Assembly (NCBI GenBank): GCA_019420345.1
Contig: JAHZHI010000034.1
Coordinates: 1-51,187, forward strand
Direction: 5' to 3'
DNA length: 51,187 nucleotides
DNA from: Peptococcaceae bacterium
Lineage (GTDB): Bacteria; Bacillota; Peptococcia; Peptococcales; Peptococcaceae
Of the stretch, positions 14,430-23,195 are shown piece after piece (positions within the stretch are counted from its first letter, which is position 1; every line of letters begins with the position of its first letter). The notes beneath the pieces are model-generated. The model had not been told where the DNA came from. It worked only from the letters and a program-made list of their open reading frames with translations, and did no database searches. A program made the position numbers and the translations under genes.

Positions 14430-14990
14430 ATGAGTGCAAGAAACACAACGCGCAGCAAACGAACAATGCAGAGACGGACGACACGGCGAGTGGTCATGGG
14501 CGGGGTCTTCGGCGCCATTTGCGTGGTGCTGGGTGTCACCGGCCTGGGACTGATCCCGGTGCCAAACTTGAGTGGTTATGCCACGATCATGCATGTGCCG
14601 GTCATTATTGCCGCCGTCCTGGAAGGACCAGTGGTTGGCGCCTTTACGGGGCTGATCATGGGGATCTACAGCTTTATTACCCCATCGTCCATTCCACCAG
14701 ATCCACTTGTCGCTATTTTGCCACGTATTTTGATCGGCGTGGTCAGCGGTTTGGTGTATAAGGCTTTTGGCCGTCATCATGTGCTGGGAGCAGCGTTTGC
14801 CGGGATTTGCGGCACACTGACCAACACCATCGGCTTTATTGGCTTTGCCATTTTGCTGGGCTATGTGCCAATGGCCATTTGGCTCGCTATTCTGCCACAG
14901 TTTATTGCAGAACTTATTCTGGCAACGGTATTGACCGTGGCGCTGGTGCGTGTCATTCAGCGTGCGCTGCCAGATTATCATAACGACTGA
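14430..14990 (+). CDS. ECF transporter S component, probably for pantothenate
   Basis: A 186-residue membrane protein with a basic Arg/Lys-rich N-terminus and about six hydrophobic helices, matching substrate-binding (S) subunits of energy-coupling factor vitamin transporters: GGVFGAICVVLGVTG, IPVPNLSGYATIMHVPVIIAA, GPVVGAFTGLIMGIYSF. The S subunit works with shared EcfA/A'/T proteins, which are not in this window. The next gene is coaX, the first step from pantothenate to CoA, and the two look cotranscribed (22-bp gap). On context I infer a PanT/HmpT-like pantothenate or precursor specificity; the sequence alone does not prove it. The start follows TAGGAGGA. Confidence 0.85.
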   Translation: MSARNTTRSKRTMQRRTTRRVVMGGVFGAICVVLGVTGLGLIPVPNLSGYATIMHVPVIIAAVLEGPVVGAFTGLIMGIYSFITPSSIPPDPLVAILPRILIGVVSGLVYKAFGRHHVLGAAFAGICGTLTNTIGFIGFAILLGYVPMAIWLAILPQFIAELILATVLTVALVRVIQRALPDYHND

Positions 14991-15012
14991 TTCAGAAAAG
15001 GAGGAAGGCACA

Positions 15013-15804
15013 ATGCTGTTAGCCTTTGATATAGGGAATACCAATGTGGTCATGGGGGTCTATGAAGGTGACCGCCTGTTCGCCAGCTGGCGTTTTGCCA
15101 CCGATGCGCGCCGCACAGCGGATGAGTATGCGGTGCTGTGCTCAAACTTTTTTGCCACCAAGGGGCTGGGGTTTGAGGCGATTGACCAGATTATTCTCTC
15201 GTCGGTTGTGCCGGACCTCACACGCACGTTGGTGCGTACCTGTGAAAATTATTTTCACATTTCACCATTGCTTGTTGAGGCTGGCGTGAAAACGGGCCTC
15301 AAGATTCGCTACGAAAATCCAAAAGAATTGGGTGCCGACCGCATTGTCAACGCGGTCAGCGGCATTGAGCGCTATGGTGCGCCGCTGATTATTGTGGACT
15401 TTGGCACGGCGACCACGTTTTGTGCTATCAACGCCGACAAAGAATACCTCGGCGGGGCTATCAATGCGGGCATTGGCGTTTCGATGGAAGCGCTGTTCAG
15501 CCACGCAGCAAAGCTGCCAAAGGTGGAACTGGTGGCGCCGGACCATGTCATTGGCCGCACCACGGTGGATGCGATGCAGGCCGGGCTGGTGCTCGGCTAT
15601 GCCGATTTGGTCGATGGCATGATCGCGCGCATTGCCCGTGAGATGGGCAGCACGCCGGAAGAGGTTTTTGTGATTGCCACCGGTGGTCACAGTGAAACCA
15701 TCTGTGCGAACTGCCACTATGTGAACACCATCGACACCATGCTGACTTTGGAAGGGCTGCGTCTCATTGCGCAGCGCAACAAAGGAGGCCGTCGCCATGC
15801 TTGA
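15013..15804 (+). CDS. coaX: Type III pantothenate kinase
   Basis: A 263-residue cytoplasmic enzyme that phosphorylates pantothenate, the first step of coenzyme A synthesis. The family motifs are present: N-terminal phosphate loop DIGNTNVVMG (residues 6-15), PKELGADRIVNA near 100, DFGTATTFCA near 125, and ATGGHSE near 225. The ATG at 15013 follows AGGAGG. The gene lies behind an ECF S component and its last 8 bp overlap the RNase Z-like gene, so the three form an operon. Confidence 0.95.
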   Translation: MLLAFDIGNTNVVMGVYEGDRLFASWRFATDARRTADEYAVLCSNFFATKGLGFEAIDQIILSSVVPDLTRTLVRTCENYFHISPLLVEAGVKTGLKIRYENPKELGADRIVNAVSGIERYGAPLIIVDFGTATTFCAINADKEYLGGAINAGIGVSMEALFSHAAKLPKVELVAPDHVIGRTTVDAMQAGLVLGYADLVDGMIARIAREMGSTPEEVFVIATGGHSETICANCHYVNTIDTMLTLEGLRLIAQRNKGGRRHA

Positions 15805-16711
15805 CGTTTGCCTGTTGGGCTGCGGCGGCATGATGCCACTGCCAAAGCGCTTTTTGACGGCGCTCTTGGTGCGTCATGAGGGCAGCTGTGTGCTCATCGA
15901 CTGCGGCGAAGCCACGCAGGTGGCGCTGCATTTGTCGGGGTTCAGCGCTCGTCATATTGACCACATCCTGTTCACCCATTACCACGGCGACCATGTTGGC
16001 GGGCTGCCGGGGTTGCTCATGACCATTGCCAACAACCATCGCACGGAGCCGCTGCATCTTTGGGGCGGCAAGGGGCTGGAGCGCATTGTGCGCGGGCTGA
16101 CGGTGATCTGCGGACCGCTGCCTTTTGAGCTGGTGCTGCACGAGCTGCCGTTTAAGGAAGTGTCGCATTTTAAAACCGGCGATCTGGAATGGACGACACA
16201 GCCTGTGAAACACCGGGTGCCTTGCCTGGCGTACAGCTGCTATCTGCCGCGCAGCGGACGTTTCGATGTGGAACGTGCCAAGGCAGCGGGGATTCCGGTG
16301 CAGCTGTGGTCGCACTTGCAGAATGGCGAGAGCGTGACCCACGATGGCCAGACGTTTCAGCCGGAAGATGTGCTGGGGCCTGCGCGCCGGGGGCTGCGCC
16401 TGAGTTACGCCACCGACTGCCGACCAGCGCCAGCGCTGGCAGAGTTGGTGCGTGAGAGCGATCTTTTTGTGGCAGAGGGCCTTTATGGCGACTGCGACAA
16501 ACAGCAGGATGCTGCCAGCAAGGGCCACATGGTCTTTTGTGAAGCGGCACAGCTGGCTGCGGATGCCGATGTGAAGGAACTGTGGTTCACTCATTACAGC
16601 CCAGCCATGCTCAATCCGAAAGATTACCTCGCCAAGGCGCGGGAGATTTTCCCAAACTGTCACAGCGGGCACAACCTTAAAACGACCACGCTGCGTTTCG
16701 AAGAAAAATAA
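15797..16711 (+). CDS. rnz: Ribonuclease Z-like metallo-beta-lactamase hydrolase
   Basis: A 304-residue MBL-fold protein close to tRNase Z: start LDVCLLGCGGMMPLPKR, zinc motif THYHGDHVGG near residues 59-68, ATDCRP near 198 and FTHYSP near 270. tRNase Z trims tRNA 3' ends; the tRNA-Gln gene in this window lacks an encoded CCA, which fits the need for such an enzyme. The start codon lies within the end of coaX, with AAAGGAGG inside the coaX frame, so translation is probably coupled. A related MBL hydrolase of different specificity is the main alternative. Confidence 0.88.
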   Translation: MLDVCLLGCGGMMPLPKRFLTALLVRHEGSCVLIDCGEATQVALHLSGFSARHIDHILFTHYHGDHVGGLPGLLMTIANNHRTEPLHLWGGKGLERIVRGLTVICGPLPFELVLHELPFKEVSHFKTGDLEWTTQPVKHRVPCLAYSCYLPRSGRFDVERAKAAGIPVQLWSHLQNGESVTHDGQTFQPEDVLGPARRGLRLSYATDCRPAPALAELVRESDLFVAEGLYGDCDKQQDAASKGHMVFCEAAQLAADADVKELWFTHYSPAMLNPKDYLAKAREIFPNCHSGHNLKTTTLRFEEK

Positions 16712-16745
16712 GCGCACGCCGCAGTCTGCTATAAGGAAATCGTTA

Positions 16746-16775
16746 TTGACAAGCGGCGCAGGCGAATGCTATACT
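16746..16775 (+). promoter_or_regulatory. Promoter of the Mn riboswitch/TerC unit
   Basis: -35 TTGACA (16746-16751), 18-bp spacer, -10 TATACT (16770-16775). Confidence 0.75.
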
Positions 16776-16785
16776 TCTATCATCC

Positions 16786-16937
16786 TCATAGCAAAGGGGA
16801 GTAGCACTGGCCTTCCAGCCAGAGGCAGAATCGTCATCGCGTGACTCATCACCGGTTCTGTCATAAAAGGAATAACCTTTGATTGCAAGACCTTTGCCTT
16901 CCTTGTTGTCGTACAAGAAAGGCAAAGGCCTTTTTTG
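16786..16937 (+). promoter_or_regulatory. yybP-ykoY manganese riboswitch
   Basis: The leader carries the class signature CAAAGGGGAGTAGC at 16792-16805, followed by a multi-hairpin domain and a terminator hairpin (about 16889-16930, then T6) as expression platform. Known yybP-ykoY RNAs bind Mn2+ and turn on exporters such as TerC/MntP. Two TerC genes follow directly, which strongly supports the call. Confidence 0.88.
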
Positions 16938-16969
16938 TGCAAAAATCAAAGCAGAAAAGGAGAATACAC

Positions 16970-17824
16970 ATGGAACTTACACTGTTTGGCGCCCTTGGCG
17001 CGCTGGATGCCGGCATGGTCATCCAATATCTCTTTGTCCTTTTGATGCTGGTTGCCATGGAAGGGCTGCTCTCTGCCGACAATGCCCTCGTATTGGCGGT
17101 CATGGTGCGGCCATTGGCGCCAAACCTGCGTCAGAAAGCCTTGTTTTACGGCCTTGTCGGGGCGGTGGTGCTGCGATTGGTGGCGCTGTTCTTCGTGTCC
17201 TATCTGGTGAACATCTGGCAGGCACAGGCCATCGGTGCGGCGTACCTGATTTATGTCGGGATTCACAATATTTACAAGTACAATAAGAGCAAAAAAGAAG
17301 GCCACGAAAGTTCGAAAGACAAACTGCCGGAAGATGAAGAACGCAACTACATGTATAGTAAGAAAGATTTCTGGAAGACGGTTGCCAAGGTGGAAATCAC
17401 CGACATCGCCTTTGCGGTGGATTCGATCCTCGCTGCCGTGGCGCTGGCGATTTCTCTGCCGGCGACGGGCTTGGGCCACATCGGCGGCATGGACAGCGGC
17501 CAGTTCCTTGTGGTGCTGCTCGGCGGCCTCTGCGGCGTGGTGCTGATGCGTTTTGCAGCCACGGTTTTCGTGAAGCTGCTGGACAAGCGCCCATCGCTGG
17601 AAGTGGCAGCGTTTCTCTTGGTGACCTGGGTTGGGATCAAGCTCGTCATTGTGACGCTGGCCCACGATGGCCTTGGCATTCTGCCGCATGATTTCCCAGA
17701 AAGCACCCTCTGGCATGTCATTTTCTATGGCGTGATGATTCTCATTGCACTCTGGGGCTGGTTTTCTTCCAAGCCAAAAGAAGCTGCTATAGACGATGCC
17801 GGTCATGCCGACAACGACAAATAA
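16970..17824 (+). CDS. TerC family membrane protein, probable Mn2+ exporter (copy 1)
   Basis: A 284-residue integral membrane protein with about seven helices and the TerC family motifs: EGLLSADNALVLAVMVRPL near residues 30-48 and the second acidic motif VEITDIAFAVDSILAAVAL near 140-158, whose acidic residues are thought to bind the metal. The ATG follows AAAAGGAG. Its position behind a manganese riboswitch indicates export of excess Mn2+. A second, very similar copy follows at 17964. The central loop is charged and differs most between the copies. Confidence 0.92.
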   Translation: MELTLFGALGALDAGMVIQYLFVLLMLVAMEGLLSADNALVLAVMVRPLAPNLRQKALFYGLVGAVVLRLVALFFVSYLVNIWQAQAIGAAYLIYVGIHNIYKYNKSKKEGHESSKDKLPEDEERNYMYSKKDFWKTVAKVEITDIAFAVDSILAAVALAISLPATGLGHIGGMDSGQFLVVLLGGLCGVVLMRFAATVFVKLLDKRPSLEVAAFLLVTWVGIKLVIVTLAHDGLGILPHDFPESTLWHVIFYGVMILIALWGWFSSKPKEAAIDDAGHADNDK

Positions 17825-17835
17825 AATATTCCGCG

Positions 17836-17912
17836 TGCCTTGCCAGGTGTCTCTCGCTGTGGGAGACGCCGGGCAAGGCCGCTGGCGTTTATGATTGGTG
17901 CCAGCAGGCGGT
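17836..17912 (+). other. Two stable hairpins between the TerC genes
   Basis: GCCTTGCC...GTCTC pairs with GAGAC...GGCAAGGC, and GCTGGC with GCCAGC further on. Neither has a T-tract, so they look more like RNA-processing or stabilising hairpins than terminators. Confidence 0.4.
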
Positions 17913-17963
17913 GCATCATAGATTGTTGTTTGAAAACATTGTATCAAGAAAGGGAGTCGTATC

Positions 17964-18782
17964 ATGGAAGGATTGCTGTTTGGCGCCTTGGATGGCGGAC
18001 TGATGATCCAGTATATTTTTATTTTCTTTGTTCTTGTAGCCATGGAAGGGCTGCTGTCGGCAGACAATGCCCTTGTGCTGGCGGTGATGGTGCGCCCGTT
18101 GGCGCCAAATATGCGCCAGAAAGCGCTGTTTTATGGGTTGATCGGGGCTGTGATTCTGCGTTTCACGGCGCTCTTTTTCGTTTCCTTCCTGGCGAATGTG
18201 TGGCAGGCGCAGGCGCTGGGTGCGGCGTATCTGATTTATGTGGGGCTGCACAATCTCTATGAATACAATAAGAAGCAAAAAGACGGCGATGACGTTATGG
18301 AAAACATGCCGAAGGGCGAACCGCAGACCTACCTGCATAGCAGAAAAGATTTCTGGAAAACGGTCGTTAAGGTTGAATTTACCGACATTGCCTTTGCGGT
18401 GGACTCGATTCTGGCAGCAGTGGCCATCGCCATTTCTCTGCCGCCAACCGGCTGGGGCCACATCGGCGGCATGGACGCCGGCGAATTCATCCTCGTGCTT
18501 TGCGGCGGCCTCTGCGGCGTGGTGCTGATGCGTTTTGCAGCAACAATCTTCGTGAAGCTGCTCGATAAGCGTCCTAAGCTCGAAAAAGCAGCCTTCATGC
18601 TCGTTACCTGGGTTGGGATCAAGCTTGTTGTGGTGACGCTGGCGCATGAGCATGTTGGTGTGCTGCCAGCGGAATTTCCGGAAAGCACCCTCTGGCATGT
18701 CATTTTCTTTGGCGTGATGATCCTTATTGCGCTCTGGGGCTGGTTCTCTTCCGGTTCCAAGACCAACACAAAGAAACAATGA
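17964..18782 (+). CDS. TerC family membrane protein, probable Mn2+ exporter (copy 2)
   Basis: A 272-residue paralogue of the preceding gene, nearly collinear with it and sharing EGLLSADNALVLAVMVRPL and EFTDIAFAVDSILAAVA. The start ATG at 17964 follows AAAGGGAG. No terminator or promoter is evident between the two copies, so the manganese riboswitch probably governs both. The copies may differ in affinity or partner metal, or may work as a pair. dusB follows 22 bp after the stop codon. Confidence 0.92.
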   Translation: MEGLLFGALDGGLMIQYIFIFFVLVAMEGLLSADNALVLAVMVRPLAPNMRQKALFYGLIGAVILRFTALFFVSFLANVWQAQALGAAYLIYVGLHNLYEYNKKQKDGDDVMENMPKGEPQTYLHSRKDFWKTVVKVEFTDIAFAVDSILAAVAIAISLPPTGWGHIGGMDAGEFILVLCGGLCGVVLMRFAATIFVKLLDKRPKLEKAAFMLVTWVGIKLVVVTLAHEHVGVLPAEFPESTLWHVIFFGVMILIALWGWFSSGSKTNTKKQ

Positions 18783-18803
18783 TTCGTGGAAAGGAAGGCG
18801 CGC

Positions 18804-19766
18804 ATGTTCGATTTTCATGAAAATCCTTTTGTGCTGGCGCCGATGGCCGGCGTGACCGACAAGGCCATGCGTCTCATCTGCCGCCGCTATGGCGTGGGCC
18901 TGGAAGTGACCGAGATGGTCAGTGCCAAGGCGCTCCATTATAACAACAAAAAGAGTTACGAACTTTTCGATCTTGTCGATGAAGAGGCGCCCATTGCGGT
19001 GCAGCTTTTTGGCAGCGAACCGGAGATCATGGCCGAAGGGGCGCGGCTGGCGGTGGCTCATGGTGCCAAAATGCTCGATGTGAACATGGGCTGTCCGGTG
19101 CCGAAAGTGGCCAACCATGGTGAAGGTTCGGGCCTGCTGCGCACGCCGGAGGTGGCTTTTGCGATTATCCGTGCCATGCGTGCGGCGGTGGATGTGCCGC
19201 TGTCGGCGAAGATTCGCATTGGCTGGGAGGAACGAGACCCGCACCTTGCCGATTTTGCGCGCGGGCTGGAAGCGGCCGGCTGTGATTTTTTGGCGGTGCA
19301 TGGACGCACCCGCAGTCAGTACTACAGCGGCGAAGCCGATTGGCAAGCCATTGCTGATGTGGTGCAAGCGGTGGATATTCCAGTGCTTGCCAATGGCGAC
19401 GTGGTAGATGCGCAGAGCGCTCGTGCCATTCTTGAAACCACTGGCGCCGCCGGTGTCATGGTGGGACGTGGTGCCTTGGGGCGGCCTTGGCTTTTTGCCG
19501 AACTGCTCGCCGATTGGCAGGGACAGCCGCTGCCGCCGGAACCAAGCCTGGCAGAGCGGGCACAGGTGATGCTTGATCACGCAGCCCTTGCCTGCCGCTA
19601 CAAAGGCGAACGCATTGCCATGCAGGAAATGCGCAAGCAGATTGGCTGGTACGTTAAAGGGCTGCCGCATGCAGCAGCGCTGCGCCGTGATGCTTGTCAG
19701 CTGAACACCTACGACGATCTTGAACGGCTTTTACGCCGGGAAGGATTTCTGCAGGAAGAACGTTAA
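18804..19766 (+). CDS. dusB: tRNA-dihydrouridine synthase (DusB-like)
   Basis: A 320-residue FMN-dependent TIM-barrel enzyme that reduces uridine in tRNA. Features: FVLAPMAGVTDKAMR near residue 10, DVNMGCPVPKV near 92-102 with the catalytic cysteine, AKIRIGWEE near 135, HGRTRSQYYSG near 165, and the FMN-phosphate region GVMVGRGALGRPW near 218. The ATG at 18804 follows AAAGGAAGG; the earlier in-frame GTG at 18786 lies ahead of that site. It lies downstream of the TerC genes, probably by read-through. Confidence 0.93.
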   Translation: MFDFHENPFVLAPMAGVTDKAMRLICRRYGVGLEVTEMVSAKALHYNNKKSYELFDLVDEEAPIAVQLFGSEPEIMAEGARLAVAHGAKMLDVNMGCPVPKVANHGEGSGLLRTPEVAFAIIRAMRAAVDVPLSAKIRIGWEERDPHLADFARGLEAAGCDFLAVHGRTRSQYYSGEADWQAIADVVQAVDIPVLANGDVVDAQSARAILETTGAAGVMVGRGALGRPWLFAELLADWQGQPLPPEPSLAERAQVMLDHAALACRYKGERIAMQEMRKQIGWYVKGLPHAAALRRDACQLNTYDDLERLLRREGFLQEER

Positions 19767-19875
19767 AAAATTGCTCGCATGGGTGCAAAAATACTAGAAA
19801 TAATTTTACTGCAAAGCTATAATGATGATAAAATATCATGAAAAATGCTTGGAGCTTTTCAAACGACTATTCCTT

Positions 19876-19904
19876 GTCAACGCGTATGGATAATGTTAAG
19901 ATAG
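19876..19904 (+). promoter_or_regulatory. Promoter of thioredoxin-like gene
   Basis: -35 TTGTCA, 17-bp spacer, -10 TAAGAT, about 45 bp before the start codon at 19950. The preceding 110 bp hold nothing else recognisable. Confidence 0.6.
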
Positions 19905-19949
19905 TATATAGGGATAAAAGTGAGAAATAATTAGGAGGTAGGCTGACCC

Positions 19950-20333
19950 ATGGAAATTCCAATGATCACCATTCAACAATACAATGATATCGTCGCCGAT
20001 CAGGAAAAATGTTTTCTGATTTTTACAAAGCAGAAATGCTCTGTGTGCGGCCGTCTGATGCCAAATATGGAAAAGATCGCTGATGAATATTCCGATCATC
20101 CAGAAATGCACTTTTACAATATGGAAATTCACGATCCAGATGCACGCGCGCTCTTTAAGAGCTGGAACCTGGTTGGGGTGCCACAAACCTGCATCATCAA
20201 CAACGGGGAATTCCAGGAAGCGCTCCCAGGCGCACTGGACCCAAGCATTTATCGTGACGAAATCAATAAATTGCTCGGCATTCAGAAGAAAGGCTTTGGC
20301 GCAAAGCTGAAATCTCTGTTTGGCGGAAAGTAA
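19950..20333 (+). CDS. Thioredoxin-like protein with CSVC active site
   Basis: A 127-residue cytoplasmic protein with a thioredoxin fold. The redox pair is C30-S-V-C33 and the cis-proline motif is GVPQT. The canonical thioredoxin motif is CGPC; CSVC suggests a different redox potential or partner, as in the YtpP/thioredoxin-like proteins of Bacillota. A short Lys/Gly-rich tail (KKGFGAKLKSLFGGK) follows the fold. The ATG follows TAGGAGGT. It is a single-gene unit with promoter and terminator. Confidence 0.88.
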   Translation: MEIPMITIQQYNDIVADQEKCFLIFTKQKCSVCGRLMPNMEKIADEYSDHPEMHFYNMEIHDPDARALFKSWNLVGVPQTCIINNGEFQEALPGALDPSIYRDEINKLLGIQKKGFGAKLKSLFGGK

Positions 20334-20343
20334 TAAACATTAT

Positions 20344-20377
20344 CACCTCGCTGGCGGTTGTCAGCGAGGTTTTTTTG
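20344..20377 (+). terminator. Terminator of thioredoxin-like gene
   Basis: Stem ACCTCGCTG/CAGCGAGGT followed by T7. Confidence 0.9.
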
Positions 20378-20389
20378 TAAATGCATAAG

Positions 20390-20440
20390 ATCCGCTTGTG
20401 TGACATGGTGAATCGTCACACAAGCGGATCGCTTTTTTTA
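20390..20440. terminator. Hairpin at the 3' end of the LysR gene
   Basis: A perfect 15-bp stem (20390-20404 with 20415-20429) overlaps the stop codon of the minus-strand LysR gene and carries T7 on the plus side. It looks like a second plus-strand terminator and may also shield the LysR mRNA end. Confidence 0.65.
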
Positions 20441-21309
20441 TGGAAGTAATGGAGCATTTCCTGGATAAAGGCGGCGAGAAGAGGTTTTTCTGTGAGGCTG
20501 CGGTAATAGATGCCAAAGGAAATGGGGGTGGCGTCGATGATGGGCAGCTGCACCAGCGGTGGATGATCGGGGGCGATGATGTTTGGCAGGACGGAGACGC
20601 CATAGCCGGCGCTGACGAGGGCGGTGGTGGCTTCGACGGAGTCACAGAAGTAAAAATCGGACGATGGGCGTTCGCCCATGAGGCTGCCTTGGATGGAGAT
20701 GATGGACATGGAGGTATGAGGTGGTGTGATTGACACGAGAGGCGTATCGCGCAGCTGGTCGAGGGTAATGCTGCCGGCGGCGGCCAGCGGATGGTCGCTG
20801 GTGCAGAGGCAGATCAGCGGTGCCTGGGTCAATTCTTTGTAGATAGCATGGTTGCGCGTTGTTTCGCGGAAGGTGATGATGGCGTCGAGATCACCTTCAT
20901 CGAGACGTCGGAAGATGTGCTGGAAAGGAATGACGTGGAGCCGCGGATGCAGCGTTGGGTGCTCGCGGCGCAAGGCGGCCAAGGTGTTGGTGAGGCGGAA
21001 GAGGGTGGGAAAGTTGTTGGTGCCAAGGCTGAGGGTTTCGATGCTGTCGTGGAGCGGATCGCTGAACCGGCGTTTGGCACGGCCGGCAATTTCCAGCATC
21101 TGGCGCGCATCACCAAGGAAGATGTGACCAGCAGAGGTGAGCTTGACGGAGCGGGTGCTGCGGTCGAAGAGGGTGGTGTTGAGTTCTTTTTCCAGATTGC
21201 GGATTTGCTGGCTCACCGCTGGATGGGTGACGTGAAGGTGTTCTGCGGCTTTTGTGAAGTTGAGGTATTCGGCGACGGCAAGAAAACAACGCAGCTGGTA
21301 GGTATTCAT
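20416..21309 (-). CDS. LysR family transcriptional regulator
   Basis: A 297-residue regulator. The N-terminal winged helix-turn-helix is clear (LRCFLAVAEYLNFTKAAEHLHVTHPAVSQQIRNLE), and residues 90-297 form the two-lobed effector-binding domain. The ATG follows AAGGAGGAG. It is transcribed away from the ABC exporter operon, with about 125 bp between them. An imperfect dyad TTAGTAA/TTTACCAA in that gap fits a LysR site, so control of the exporter and of itself is likely. The ligand is unknown. Confidence 0.92.
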   Translation of the reverse strand: MNTYQLRCFLAVAEYLNFTKAAEHLHVTHPAVSQQIRNLEKELNTTLFDRSTRSVKLTSAGHIFLGDARQMLEIAGRAKRRFSDPLHDSIETLSLGTNNFPTLFRLTNTLAALRREHPTLHPRLHVIPFQHIFRRLDEGDLDAIITFRETTRNHAIYKELTQAPLICLCTSDHPLAAAGSITLDQLRDTPLVSITPPHTSMSIISIQGSLMGERPSSDFYFCDSVEATTALVSAGYGVSVLPNIIAPDHPPLVQLPIIDATPISFGIYYRSLTEKPLLAAFIQEMLHYFHKKSDPLV

Positions 21310-21327
21310 GGGCGGTCTCCTCCTTCA

Positions 21328-21348
21328 TTAGTAAGGTTTATTTACCAA
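21328..21348. promoter_or_regulatory. Candidate LysR operator
   Basis: Imperfect inverted repeat TTAGTAA-N6-TTTACCAA in the gap between the LysR gene and the ABC exporter. Confidence 0.45.
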
Positions 21349-21369
21349 TAGTAGCATATTCTAAATTCC

Positions 21370-21398
21370 CAATCAAGAAAGGTACGCGTATAATATAA
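21370..21398 (+). promoter_or_regulatory. Promoter of the ABC exporter operon
   Basis: -10 TATAAT about 45 bp before the start at 21436, with a weak TTCCCA -35 about 17 bp upstream, as expected for an activator-dependent promoter. Confidence 0.5.
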
Positions 21399-21435
21399 AC
21401 GACAGTCTTAGATCTATGTGAAAGGAGCATGGTAT

Positions 21436-23181
21436 ATGGTACATACGTTGCTTGCTCAACTTAAAGAATATCGCAAGGCATCGTTTATGTCGCCAGTATT
21501 CACTGGTTTAGAAGTGTTGATGGAAATCTTGATTCCATTTGTTATTGCTGAGCTGATTGATAAAGGCATTGAGGCTGGCAATCTTCATGAAGTGTATCGT
21601 TATGGCTTTCTGATGTTGGTCATGGCTTTTTTGTCGTTGTCTTTTGGGGTGCTTGCCGGGCGTTTTTCGGCAAAAGCTTCTTCAGGGTTTGCCTGCAACC
21701 TGCGTGAAAGCATGTACGCCAACATTCAGACGTTTTCGTTTGCGAACATTGATAAATACAGTACGGCCGGTTTGGTCACCCGTATGACCACCGACGTCAC
21801 CAATGTGCAGAACGCTTTTCAAATGGTGCTGCGCATTGCGGTGCGTTCGCCGTTGATGATGATCTGCAGTTTGGTGATGTGTTTCATCATCAGTCCACAA
21901 TTGAGCAGCATCTTTTTTGTAGCAATTGTGGTGTTGGCGCTGGCATTGGTGTTTATCATGATGCGTACCACGAAAATCTTTAATGAAGTTTTTCGTAAAT
22001 ACGACGATTTGAACGCGGACATTCAAGAGAACGTGTCGGCGATTCGTGTGGTTAAAGCGTTTGTGCGCGAGGAGCGCGAAAACGAAAAGTTTGAAAAAGC
22101 GGCCACCCGTCTCTATCGTCTCTTTTTGAAGGCTGAAGGACTGCTGGCGCTGAACAACCCTGTCATGATGTTTGTGGTGTATGGCTGCATGCTGGCGTTG
22201 TCCTGGTTTGGCGCGCATTTTATCGTTGCGGGCAATCTCACGACCGGGAACTTGACATCGTTGTTTAGCTACGTCATGAGTGTGCTCATGAGTTTGATGA
22301 TGCTCTCTATGGTCTTCGTTATGATTACGATGAGTGCGGCCAGCGGCCGACGCATTGCAGAAGTTTTGGAAGAGAAGCCTTATTTGACCAATCCGGAAAA
22401 GCCGCTGATGGTGGTGAGCGATGGCAGCATTGATTTTGACCATGTGGATTTTGCTTATCGCCACGGCAGCGGGGAATTGGTGCTTCGTAATATTGACGTT
22501 CATATTCGCGCTGGTGAAACCATCGGCATCATTGGCGGCACCGGCTGCGGGAAATCGACCCTGGTCAGCCTGGTGAGCCGTCTCTATGATGTGGATGCTG
22601 GCAGTGTGCGTGTTGGCGGTGTCGATGTGCGCCAGTACGACATGGAAGCGCTGCGTGAACAGGTGTCGGTGGTGCTGCAGAAAAACACACTGTTTTCAGG
22701 CACCATTCTCGACAACCTGCGCTGGGGCAATCCGAACGCCAGCGAAGAAGAATGCGCGGCGGCGTGCCGTGCTGCTTGCGCTGACGAGTTTATTGAGCGT
22801 TTTCCAAATGGTTACAATACCTGGATTGAGCAGGGCGGCAGCAACCTCTCTGGCGGCCAGAAGCAGCGCCTTTGCATTGCGCGTGCTTTGCTGAAAAAGC
22901 CAAAGGTGCTCATTCTTGATGATTCGACAAGCGCTGTTGATACTGCTACCGATGCCAGCATTCGCCGTGCATTTGCGGAAGAAATTCCTGGCACCACCAA
23001 GCTTATTGTGGCGCAGCGCATTTCCAGCGTGCAGGATGCCGACCGCATTCTTGTTCTTGACGATGGGTGTGTGAGCGGTTTCGACACCCACGAAGCATTG
23101 GTGGAAAACAATGCCATTTATCGTGAGATCTTCATTGCCCAAACACAGGGCGGCGGCGATTTCGACGAAGCGTTGATGTGA
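21436..23181 (+). CDS. ABC exporter half-transporter, subunit 1 (degenerate catalytic site)
   Basis: A 581-residue type IV ABC half-transporter with six helices, then an ATPase domain: Walker A GGTGCGKST near 366, signature LSGGQKQR near 470, Walker B VLILDDST near 492. The residue after Walker B is Asp, not the catalytic Glu, as in the degenerate half of heterodimeric exporters such as TM287/288. The ATG at 21436 follows AAAGGAG; the GTG at 21418 lies ahead of that site. The next gene, 14 bp downstream, encodes the other half. The substrate (drug, lipid or peptide) is unknown. Confidence 0.92.
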   Translation: MVHTLLAQLKEYRKASFMSPVFTGLEVLMEILIPFVIAELIDKGIEAGNLHEVYRYGFLMLVMAFLSLSFGVLAGRFSAKASSGFACNLRESMYANIQTFSFANIDKYSTAGLVTRMTTDVTNVQNAFQMVLRIAVRSPLMMICSLVMCFIISPQLSSIFFVAIVVLALALVFIMMRTTKIFNEVFRKYDDLNADIQENVSAIRVVKAFVREERENEKFEKAATRLYRLFLKAEGLLALNNPVMMFVVYGCMLALSWFGAHFIVAGNLTTGNLTSLFSYVMSVLMSLMMLSMVFVMITMSAASGRRIAEVLEEKPYLTNPEKPLMVVSDGSIDFDHVDFAYRHGSGELVLRNIDVHIRAGETIGIIGGTGCGKSTLVSLVSRLYDVDAGSVRVGGVDVRQYDMEALREQVSVVLQKNTLFSGTILDNLRWGNPNASEEECAAACRAACADEFIERFPNGYNTWIEQGGSNLSGGQKQRLCIARALLKKPKVLILDDSTSAVDTATDASIRRAFAEEIPGTTKLIVAQRISSVQDADRILVLDDGCVSGFDTHEALVENNAIYREIFIAQTQGGGDFDEALM

Positions 23182-23195
23182 AGGGAGGCGCTGTG

